Positions 1 through 5,170 of a DNA stretch of 6,384 bases are shown piece by piece. The stretch spans positions 1 through 6,384 of the forward strand of contig PWUO01000257.1 of the NCBI GenBank assembly GCA_003562555.1, written 5' to 3'. How positions within the stretch are numbered: the first letter of the stretch is position 1; each line of letters begins with the position of its first letter. The notes below the pieces were generated by a model. The model saw nothing but the letters and a program-made list of their open reading frames with translations, was not told the origin of the DNA and did no database searches. Made by a program: the position numbers and the translations under genes. Source of the DNA: Dehalococcoidia bacterium. GTDB taxonomy: Bacteria; Chloroflexota; Dehalococcoidia; GIF9; AB-539-J10.

Positions 1-537
1 CAGGAATAACCGTGGTTGTTCATCTTTGCATAATAGGTGGAAGTTCAGGCGGTTTCTCCTCCCACGGCTGTTACTGAAGGCTGATTCCCTTAGCCTACGC
101 GGTGGTGGCAGAGATGCTCCGGCGCACGCAAGAGGAGCGAGGCCTGTGGCAGCGGTGATACGGGACCGTGCCAATCTGTGCGGAGAGGGTAAACGGGGTC
201 AGATCAATGGTCCTAAGAAATGCCCCAAGTGTCCTCACAGCTTCTATTCTGACTCAACTTCCCAAGGATTCCTGTCTTCCTTGTCCCTCAACGTGGAGGT
301 CTCAGGACTCGAATGACGCTCATCCCTCGGGATCGCTGGCCCTTTATAGCCGCTCGGTGACCTGGGGCATAGTCAGGTTAGCCCACGGGATAAGGGCGTG
401 TCAAGGGCTGCTCAGCTACGATATTGCATAATCGCATACGATTTTCTTCTCCGCCCATGCAGCCACGGGGATACCGTACAGGGAGGGCGGTAGAACCTTG
501 CCGTAGCGATAGTTGCGGGGATTGGGCCGAGAAGAGC
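1..537. other. Intergenic region with no recognisable gene
   Basis: No convincing gene is visible in these 537 bases. A + strand frame is open from base 2 to 316. Its translation shows no family motif, is rich in Arg, Ser and Pro, and has no Shine-Dalgarno before its first ATG (26), so it looks like chance. A second + frame (168-431) is equally featureless. No tRNA T-loop, riboswitch core or rRNA signature was found on either strand. Small items seen are the perfect inverted repeat ATCCC-TC-GGGAT (322-333), a repeated 9-mer TTGCATAAT (26-34 and 424-432), and a possible - strand promoter (375-404). A short - strand frame begins with ATG at 23-21 and runs off the left edge. It lacks a ribosome binding site and cannot be judged. 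Confidence 0.6.
375..404 (-). promoter_or_regulatory. Possible sigma70-type promoter reading leftwards
   Basis: On the - strand a perfect TTGACA (404-399) is followed after 18 bases by TAACCT (380-375), which matches three of six positions of the -10 consensus. It lies beyond the terminator of the IscA-like gene and would read towards the left edge, serving a gene outside the window. The -35 is excellent, but the weak -10 and the lack of a visible gene keep this tentative. Confidence 0.25.
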
Positions 538-563
538 GGAGGGGGCACTGCAGTGCCCCCTCC
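538..563 (-). terminator. Palindromic terminator of the IscA-like gene
   Basis: A perfect 26-base palindrome sits 15 bases beyond the stop codon of the - strand IscA-like gene. The arms run 538-550 and 551-563, with GGAGGGGGC at the base and CTGCAG at the centre. In RNA the central bases would form the loop, leaving a stem of about 11 bp. The downstream - strand sequence (CGCTCTTCTC) is only moderately U-rich, so termination may be partial. Because it is symmetric it could also act on + strand transcripts. Confidence 0.75.
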
Positions 564-578
564 AGGAATGATCTTGGG

Positions 579-860
579 CTATGCAGTCTTTGACATGACC
601 AGTTTGGGGCCGGCCTCGGACTCGTGGACATCGATGGTGATGCCATCCAGCTTCTCGGCGAGGGCCGTCTCCACGATCAGTACCTTGGCTCCTTCGTGCT
701 CCACGACCTGATCGCCTTCCTGCTCCTGATCCACTCCAAGGCCGAACTCGTCAGGGCCAACGAGGGCGAGTCGAAGTCCGGTCGAGGGCTGGTCTGCCTG
801 TACCTGTGCATCAAGGGCCTTCTTCAGTTCTTCCCGTGCGCGCTCAGTAACTTCCACCAT
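579..860 (-). CDS. HesB/IscA-fold protein lacking cysteines
   Basis: This encodes a 93-residue protein with the layout of the HesB/IscA (A-type Fe-S carrier) fold. It has an N-terminal helix with VTERAREELKKAL (4-16), then the beta pattern GLRLALVGPDEFGLGVDQ (28-45). Next come a GD..VEHEGAKVLIVE segment (49-64), a LAEKLDGITIDV segment (67-78) and a C-terminal strand. In true IscA, three cysteines (one mid-protein, two in a C-terminal CxC) hold iron or the cluster. Here there is no cysteine at all, so cluster binding by the usual ligands is ruled out. Similar proteins are often annotated as IscA-like or 'adhesin'. The start at 860 is chosen because GAAGGAGG lies 8 bases upstream; a longer frame reaching 941 adds residues unlike the family. 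No isc or suf genes are nearby. The gene stands alone and ends in a palindromic terminator. The fold call is fairly secure; the function is unknown. Confidence 0.8.
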   Translation of the reverse strand: MVEVTERAREELKKALDAQVQADQPSTGLRLALVGPDEFGLGVDQEQEGDQVVEHEGAKVLIVETALAEKLDGITIDVHESEAGPKLVMSKTA

Positions 861-868
861 TCTGGTCG

Positions 869-876
869 CCTCCTTC
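869..876 (-). promoter_or_regulatory. Ribosome binding site of the IscA-like gene
   Basis: The - strand reads GAAGGAGG, near-perfectly complementary to the 16S rRNA 3' end, 8 bases before the ATG at 860. It settles the start at 860 over the upstream in-frame start at 941. Confidence 0.85.
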
Positions 877-1008
877 TTCGGGCGTTCGGCCCGATTTGTT
901 GTGTGGAGTCTCCGCGTGGCTGAGGCGCCTCTCAATGACACGAAACACTGGTGGGTCGGGTCTCCTCCCCTTCCCGTTCAGAATCCCTGGCCACCGGACG
1001 CGCAACCA

Positions 1009-1022
1009 CGAACACCTGTTCG
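1009..1022. promoter_or_regulatory. Candidate LexA (SOS) operator
   Basis: The sequence CGAACACCTGTTCG has perfect six-base arms around a CC centre. Read on the - strand it is CGAACAGGTGTTCG, which fits every position of the Bacillus-type LexA/DinR box CGAACRNRYGTTCG. It lies 149 bases upstream of the IscA-like start and 200 bases upstream of the URO-D-family start. It does not overlap the best promoter seen (1161-1188), so which gene it would control is unclear. A plain RNA hairpin or chance palindrome are the alternatives. Confidence 0.45.
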
Positions 1023-1160
1023 GGCCCGCGGTTCCTCCCGGCCAAAGGCCGTACCTTAGCAGACGCGCGGGGGGGTGGGTCAAACGCCGGCCATCCTCTT
1101 CACGAAGGAAACACGAGCAGTTCATTTCTTCTGCGATCTGCACAGTGCTAAGGCTGCTGT

Positions 1161-1188
1161 TTCATCAGTTATGCCAGTTGTCTATAAT
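1161..1188 (+). promoter_or_regulatory. Sigma70-type promoter of the URO-D-family gene
   Basis: A perfect consensus TATAAT (1183-1188) is preceded, after a 16-base spacer, by TTCATC (1161-1166), which matches three of six -35 positions. Transcription would begin near 1195, giving a short leader of about 27 bases before the ATG at 1222. The -10 is flanked by GTTG (1177-1180) and CAAC (1191-1194), which form a small inverted repeat that could be an operator half-site pair. The -10 position also argues against the upstream in-frame ATG at 1171 as the start. Confidence 0.55.
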
Positions 1189-1206
1189 GGCAACGAGCGC
1201 TCACAC

Positions 1207-1213
1207 AGAGGAG
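1207..1213 (+). promoter_or_regulatory. Ribosome binding site of the URO-D-family gene
   Basis: AGAGGAG lies 8 bases before the ATG at 1222. It supports 1222 over in-frame upstream starts at 1075 and 1171, which lack such a site. Confidence 0.8.
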
Positions 1214-1221
1214 TAGAACCT

Positions 1222-2397
1222 ATGGCAGTGGGTGGGAGAGAACGTTTTCGGGGCATCTGCGAGTTCGAGCGATTTGGCGAACTGATGCTGGTGACCCCGT
1301 ACTTCCATGACTTCTGGACCGAGACACTTGATGAATGGGTCTCACAGGGAGCGCCGCCGGAGATACGCCGGGCGCGCTTCCGCGGCGAGTACTTCCACCT
1401 GGACCACCTGCGCATGTTGCGGGAGATCAAGCTGGGCCTGTTCATGGACAAGGTCATCGATGTTCATGGCGCCCCGTACGTGTATGGCATTCCGCCGGTC
1501 GTCCCGGAATACGACGCAGCGGTGCTCGAGGAGGACGACGAGCATGTCGTCATCATGAACGCCGGCGGACAGAAGCTGCGCGCGTCGAAGAAACACCCTG
1601 AGAAGATGCCCATGTACCTCGATTTCCCCGTGAAGGACCGGGCGACGTGGGACGAGTATAAGAAGCGCCTCGATCCGACCACGCCGGAACGATGGCCGGA
1701 CGATTGGGATGCCTTCGTCCAGCGGATCAACTCGAAGGACGAGCCCGTGATGCTCAATGTGGGAGGGCTTTTCGGCTACATACGCGAGTGGATGGGCGTG
1801 GAGCGGGTGCTCTACCTGGTGTACGACGATCCCGTCCTGACCGAGGACATGATGGAGCACATGACCTGTCTCCAGCTCGAGGTGATCAAGCGCGTCCTGG
1901 CGGATGTGAAGATCGACTGCGCCATGTTCTGGGAAGACATGTGCTTCAAGACGGGGCCGCTCATCTCACCGAAGATGGTCAGGCGTTTCATGGTGCCGCG
2001 GTATCAACGGGTGACCGAGATGCTGCGATCTGCCGGTGTGACGTCCATATTCGTGGACAGCGACGGCAACCTGGACCAGCTCATTCCGCTGTGGCTCGAG
2101 TCGGGCATCAACGGCTTCTGGCCTCTGGAGTGCGCGGCCGGCAACGATGCCGTAGCGCTGCGCAAGCGTTACGGGAAAGACATAATCCTTGCAGGCAACA
2201 TCGATAAGCGGGCCTTCCTGAAGACCGAGGACGTATTGCGCGATGAGATAATGGCGAAGGTGCCGTTCCTGCTGGAGTCGGGTGGGTACTTCCCGTCTCT
2301 GGACCACCTCGTCCCACCTGATGTGCCGCTGAGGATGTACCAGTACTTCATCGACACACTGCGCGAGATCGCCGGTCTTGAGAAGATATCCTGGTAG
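1222..2397 (+). CDS. URO-D-superfamily protein
   Basis: This encodes a 391-residue cytosolic protein of the uroporphyrinogen decarboxylase (URO-D) superfamily. The superfamily includes heme-pathway HemE and the methylcobamide:thiol methyltransferases (MtaA, MtbA, CmuA) of anaerobic C1 metabolism. The C-terminal half carries the landmarks: WEDM (237-240), a GPLISPKMVRRFMVPRYQR block (245-263), FVDSDGN (277-283), LECAAGND (302-309), IILAGNIDK (321-329), and the closing FPSLDHLVPPDVP (357-369). HemE is shorter and begins with a conserved substrate-binding loop that is absent here, so this is not HemE. The His-x-Cys of the zinc-binding methyltransferases is DSD here (279-281), so the MtaA-type zinc site looks altered. 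The protein most resembles uncharacterised 'URO-D family' proteins of environmental bacteria, which often accompany demethylation or sugar-acid pathways. No corrinoid protein gene is adjacent. The gene converges on the dehydrogenase gene through a shared terminator. The superfamily is confident; substrate and reaction are unknown. Confidence 0.9.
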   Translation: MAVGGRERFRGICEFERFGELMLVTPYFHDFWTETLDEWVSQGAPPEIRRARFRGEYFHLDHLRMLREIKLGLFMDKVIDVHGAPYVYGIPPVVPEYDAAVLEEDDEHVVIMNAGGQKLRASKKHPEKMPMYLDFPVKDRATWDEYKKRLDPTTPERWPDDWDAFVQRINSKDEPVMLNVGGLFGYIREWMGVERVLYLVYDDPVLTEDMMEHMTCLQLEVIKRVLADVKIDCAMFWEDMCFKTGPLISPKMVRRFMVPRYQRVTEMLRSAGVTSIFVDSDGNLDQLIPLWLESGINGFWPLECAAGNDAVALRKRYGKDIILAGNIDKRAFLKTEDVLRDEIMAKVPFLLESGGYFPSLDHLVPPDVPLRMYQYFIDTLREIAGLEKISW

Positions 2398-2416
2398 GAC
2401 GTCGTCGGCAAGGAAT

Positions 2417-2445
2417 AGGGGGGAGGCTGCTGCAGCCTCCCCCCT
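2417..2445. terminator. Bidirectional terminator between convergent genes
   Basis: Arms of 14 bases (2417-2430 and 2432-2445) pair perfectly, with GGGGGGAGG at the base and GCTGC/GCAGC at the tip; 3-5 central bases would form the loop. It lies 19 bases after the URO-D-family stop and 35 bases beyond the dehydrogenase stop. The + strand flank (CTGTGTTCGGTCTTCTGT) and the - strand flank (ATTCCTTGCC) are both somewhat U-rich, so it can end both transcripts. Confidence 0.8.
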
Positions 2446-2480
2446 CTGTGTTCGGTCTTCTGTCCGCTACGTGAAACGCA

Positions 2481-3851
2481 CTAACAGATCGCGTTGTCCG
2501 GACTGAGGATGCCGTTGGGGTCGAACAGCTTCTTGATGCCGCACATCAGTTCGCGCGACTTCGGGTCGAAACTCATCTCCATCTGCTCAAGTCTCGTCTT
2601 GCCCACGCCGTGCTCGCCGCTTATGACGCCGCCCAGCCTGATCGCCGCCTCGTAGATCTCCTTCTTCGCGTCCTTCAGCAGACCCTTCTCCTGGTACTCC
2701 CAGAACATGTTCGGATGTAGGTTGCCGTCGCCTGCATGGCCCACAACCGGGATGAAGATGCCGTATTTCTCCGCCACCTTGTCGATGGCGTCGAGCATGT
2801 CGGAAATGGCTGCGGGCGGTACGGTCACGTCGAGCGCGTCACAGACCTTGGGCTTGACGGCGTTGCCGACCTCGCTGCGGATCTTGAGGATTTCTCCCTG
2901 CTCTGCGGTGGTCTCGGCCATAAGCACGTCGACCGCGCCGTTCTTCTCAGCGATCTCGGACAGCTGTTCGCACATGCCGTAGAGCTGGTCCTCATTCGCC
3001 TCGGCCATGATGACGATGAGCTGGGCTGAACCCTGCTTCGCAGGCCACGTCATGTTCACGTGAGCCGCGGTATCCTCCATGAGGGACTTCTCGGTGTACT
3101 CGATCGCCAGCGGGATGATGCCGGCCTGGAGGATCTTCGGCACTGTTGCGATGGCTGCGCGCCGGTCATCGAACGAGATGACGAGCGTCGCGGTCGCGCC
3201 GGACTTGGGGTAGAGCCGCATGGTGGCCTTGGTGATAATGCCGAGGATGCCCTCGCAGTCGATGATGAGGTGCATCAGGTCGAGTCCGGTGTTGTTCTTG
3301 AGGAGCTTGCCGCCCATCTGGACTATCTCTCCCGTGGGCAGAACCACCTCGAGACCCTTGACGTAATTTCGCACCACACCGTACTTCACCGCACGGGTGC
3401 CGCCCGCATTGCACGCGATCATGCCGCCCACCTGCGCACCCTCGTCGCCGGGATGTGGTGGGAAGAGAAGGTCGTTCGCCTCGACCTCGTGAAGCAACTG
3501 TTCGAGGGTCACGCCACCTTCCGCAACGACCATCATGTTGTCCTTGTCTACCTCGATGACCTTGTCCAGGCGCTCGAGCGACAGGACGATGCCGTCCCTG
3601 GTTGGTACCGCCGCGCCTACGAGACCGGTGCCGCCGCCCCTGGGGTAGACCGGAGTCTTCTCCTCATTGGCGAGCTTGAGTACCGCGGAGATCTCCTCAG
3701 GGTTAGCGGGCTTGACCACTACCACGTTCTCCGCGGGCTTCGGGAGCACTCCGAGGTAGGTCTCGTCCGCAAGGTAGCCTTGAATCTGGTCGCGTTTCGT
3801 GACGACGTAGTCGTCGCCAACTATACGCTTAAGGGCATCAACGTTTATCAT
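2481..3851 (-). CDS. glcD: FAD-linked 2-hydroxyacid dehydrogenase (GlcD/LctD type)
   Basis: This encodes a 456-residue flavoprotein of the GlcD/D-lactate dehydrogenase group, predicted to oxidise D-lactate, glycolate or a similar 2-hydroxyacid to the 2-oxoacid. The PCMH-type FAD domain spans about 38-215, with PRGGGTGLVGAAVP (70-83), GGMIACNAGGTRAVKYGVV (142-160) and the GKLLKNNTG...EGILGIITKA segment (181-209). The FAD-oxidase C-terminal domain follows, with KIRSEVG (323-329), DVTVP (341-345), GHAGDGNLHPNMF (371-383) and SGEHGVGK (411-418). The histidines 372, 379 and 414 match the usual catalytic and metal-binding set. Length is normal and no Fe-S cysteine motif is present. The start is supported by AAGGAGGT 6 bases before the ATG. 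No glcE, glcF or lldF-like partner is adjacent; instead etfBA lies just upstream, as in the lctBCD operon, which suggests ETF as the electron acceptor. Substrate and stereospecificity cannot be read from sequence. Confidence 0.9.
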   Translation of the reverse strand: MINVDALKRIVGDDYVVTKRDQIQGYLADETYLGVLPKPAENVVVVKPANPEEISAVLKLANEEKTPVYPRGGGTGLVGAAVPTRDGIVLSLERLDKVIEVDKDNMMVVAEGGVTLEQLLHEVEANDLLFPPHPGDEGAQVGGMIACNAGGTRAVKYGVVRNYVKGLEVVLPTGEIVQMGGKLLKNNTGLDLMHLIIDCEGILGIITKATMRLYPKSGATATLVISFDDRRAAIATVPKILQAGIIPLAIEYTEKSLMEDTAAHVNMTWPAKQGSAQLIVIMAEANEDQLYGMCEQLSEIAEKNGAVDVLMAETTAEQGEILKIRSEVGNAVKPKVCDALDVTVPPAAISDMLDAIDKVAEKYGIFIPVVGHAGDGNLHPNMFWEYQEKGLLKDAKKEIYEAAIRLGGVISGEHGVGKTRLEQMEMSFDPKSRELMCGIKKLFDPNGILSPDNAIC

Positions 3852-3973
3852 GCTGGTACCTCCTTGCTATAAGTGAAGAAAGACGTCTCCATTACGCCGG
3901 GGAATGGCGTGCATGGTGCGGATTACATGGAACTCGCGTGCTGCCACAGGATTGTGCAACTGTCTGCTTCCAA

Positions 3974-3984
3974 ATGACCGTCAT
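3974..3984. repeat. Perfect inverted repeat in the dehydrogenase leader
   Basis: ATGAC-C-GTCAT is symmetric about one base. It lies about 33-43 bases downstream of the predicted transcription start of the dehydrogenase gene, in a leader of about 165 nt with no gene. An operator is possible; no regulator gene is in the window to pair with it. Confidence 0.35.
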
Positions 3985-3995
3985 GCGGAATCAAG

Positions 3996-4021
3996 CGCAC
4001 GCAGTGGTCATCTACTGTGCG
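3996..4021. repeat. Imperfect inverted repeat at the dehydrogenase start site
   Basis: CGCAC-gc-AGT and ACT-GTGCG form an imperfect dyad around an 8-base centre. It begins two bases beyond the -10 element, so it covers the likely transcription start. That location suits a repressor site or a 5' RNA hairpin. The two-base bulge lowers confidence. Confidence 0.35.
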
Positions 4022-4023
4022 GT

Positions 4024-4052
4024 ATAGTAGCGATTTCGAGAATCCTTTGCAA
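4024..4052 (-). promoter_or_regulatory. Sigma70-type promoter of the dehydrogenase gene
   Basis: On the - strand TTGCAA (4052-4047) and TACTAT (4029-4024) are separated by exactly 17 bases, each matching four of six consensus positions. It lies between the etfA terminator and the dehydrogenase gene, which implies the dehydrogenase can be transcribed separately from etfBA. The predicted start near 4017 leaves a leader of about 165 nt. Confidence 0.5.
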
Positions 4053-4084
4053 TAGATTACGTCACGTGCCGCTTCACGCGAAAA

Positions 4085-4111
4085 ATGGGGAGAGCATCCT
4101 GCTCCCCCCAT
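4085..4111 (-). terminator. Intrinsic terminator downstream of etfA
   Basis: On the - strand the RNA would form a 12-bp stem (AUGGGGGGAGCA with UGCUCUCCCCAU, including one G-U pair) around a GGA loop, followed at once by a U tract (AUUUUUCG). Read on the + strand the same position is an A-C mismatch with no U tract, so the signal is directional and belongs to etfBA. It begins 39 bases after the etfA stop. This is the best classical terminator in the window. Confidence 0.85.
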
Positions 4112-4150
4112 CGGTTGCCGTATGGTTCGTTGCCTGACCTTGTCGCACTG

Positions 4151-5167
4151 TTATGTGCAGACGGACCCTTCCATCTGGTCCCTCGTCCGCTGTTTGCGAA
4201 GTACGGATGTCAGTCGGGGCACCAGGTCGTACAGGTCGCCCACAATGGCGTAATCCGCCACCTCGAATATCATCGCCTCCGGGTCGCGGTTGATGGCGAC
4301 GATCGTGCCGGCGTTGCGCATTCCGATAAGATGCTGCGAGCTGCCGGACACACCTACCGCGAAATACACGCGGGGTCGCACGGTGCTGCCGCTGAATCCC
4401 ACGAGGTGGTCCTTGTCCATCCATCCCTCGTCGACCAGTGGCTTACTGCACCCTACGACGCCACCAAGCTCGTCAGCTAGGTCCTGCAGCAGCTTGAGGT
4501 CCTCGGGCTTCTTCAGTCCGCGTCCGCCGCAGACGACGATTTCGGCCTCAGACACGCCCCTGATGTCCTGCCTGTTGCAGGGGACACGCGAGAGCACTGC
4601 CAGTGGATCCTCCAGGACCGGCTCACGGTGGACCACCTTCCCTTGGTGGTCGCAGTCACGCGGCAAAGCCTGCATGATCTTATAGCGGACCGTAGCCATC
4701 TGCGGCCGTGTGTTGGTCTTGATGTGCGCCAGGATGTTGCCGCTGAACGCGGGTCGTATCTGCACCAGTTCCCCCTCGTCGTCCACCTCCAGGCTGGTAC
4801 AGTCCGCGGTCAATCCGGTGTTGAGTGCCGCAGCGAGCCGGGGTCCAAGAGACCTTCCGATAGGTGTCGCACCCAGAAGTATGATGTCCGGCATGGTCTC
4901 GCAGGCAAGGTCGACGATGTTGCGGCGGTAGTTCATGATGTCGAACGTGGCCAGGGCCTCATGATCGAACAGGTAGACCGTGTCCGCCCCATGGAAGATC
5001 AGCTCCTGCGCCTCGGCGTCAAGGTTGTGGCCGACGAGCACCGCCGACAACTCCACGCCGAGCCTGTCCGCAATCTCTCTTCCTTTGCCCAGCAACTCGT
5101 AGCTGACCGGGTGCACCTTGCCGCCGTTCTGTTCGGCGTAAATCATTACTCCACGTGTGGCTTCCAT
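4151..5167 (-). CDS. etfA: Electron transfer flavoprotein alpha subunit
   Basis: This encodes a 338-residue EtfA, which pairs with EtfB to carry electrons between flavin dehydrogenases and an acceptor. The N-terminal domain (about 7-195) has VMIYAEQNGGK, ELLGKGREIADRLG (24-37), GLTADCTSL (118-126) and RPAFSGNILAHI, then RPQMATVR (154-161). This pattern is typical of the LctC/CarE-like group. The C-terminal FAD domain has VVCGGRGLK (211-219), GCSKPLVDEGW (239-249), VGFSGSTVRP (256-265), SGSSQHLIGM (274-283) and INRDPEAMIF (292-301). The Gln-His of the FAD site is kept (278-279). The usual Ser-Arg at 241-242 is Ser-Lys. There is no N-terminal ferredoxin domain or CxxCxxC motif. The gene begins 3 bases after the etfB stop, so the pair is probably translationally coupled; its GGGAGGG site lies 12 bases upstream inside etfB. 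An ATG at 5146 is possible but has a poorly spaced site. Confidence 0.95.
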   Translation of the reverse strand: MEATRGVMIYAEQNGGKVHPVSYELLGKGREIADRLGVELSAVLVGHNLDAEAQELIFHGADTVYLFDHEALATFDIMNYRRNIVDLACETMPDIILLGATPIGRSLGPRLAAALNTGLTADCTSLEVDDEGELVQIRPAFSGNILAHIKTNTRPQMATVRYKIMQALPRDCDHQGKVVHREPVLEDPLAVLSRVPCNRQDIRGVSEAEIVVCGGRGLKKPEDLKLLQDLADELGGVVGCSKPLVDEGWMDKDHLVGFSGSTVRPRVYFAVGVSGSSQHLIGMRNAGTIVAINRDPEAMIFEVADYAIVGDLYDLVPRLTSVLRKQRTRDQMEGSVCT

Positions 5168-5170
5168 GGC

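Larger units (their letters stand above)
861..1182. other. Divergent intergenic region with LexA-like box
   Basis: This 320-base region lies between the divergent IscA-like and URO-D-family genes. It holds the LexA-like palindrome (1009-1022), a 10-base palindrome GAGGCGCCTC (922-931), and a short hairpin CGGCC-AAA-GGCCG (1039-1051). It also has a run of seven G (1069-1075) and the start of the + strand promoter. No convincing - strand promoter for the IscA-like gene was found by eye. Open frames crossing the region have no recognisable protein features. Confidence 0.6.

Noticed and set aside
26..316. A 96-codon + strand open frame near the left edge
   Set aside because: It has no ribosome binding site, no domain pattern, and a composition unlike the real genes here. 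It is kept only as part of the unassigned region.
26..432. Direct repeat TTGCATAAT at 26-34 and 424-432
   Set aside because: Only nine bases are shared with no flanking similarity, so an insertion-element boundary or attachment site is not supported.
1075..1221. N-terminal extension of the URO-D-family gene
   Set aside because: The in-frame starts at 1075 and 1171 lie upstream of or at the consensus -10 (1183-1188) and lack a ribosome binding site, whereas 1222 has AGAGGAG at good spacing.
1342..1860. A 172-codon - strand open frame inside the URO-D-family gene
   Set aside because: It is fully antisense to a well-supported gene and is rich in His, Arg and Leu, as expected from a reversed GC-rich reading frame.
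3060..3872. A 270-codon + strand open frame opposite the dehydrogenase gene
   Set aside because: It is antisense to a clear GlcD-family gene with full motifs and a strong ribosome binding site. Long antisense frames are expected from GC-rich codon use, and its translation shows no family features.
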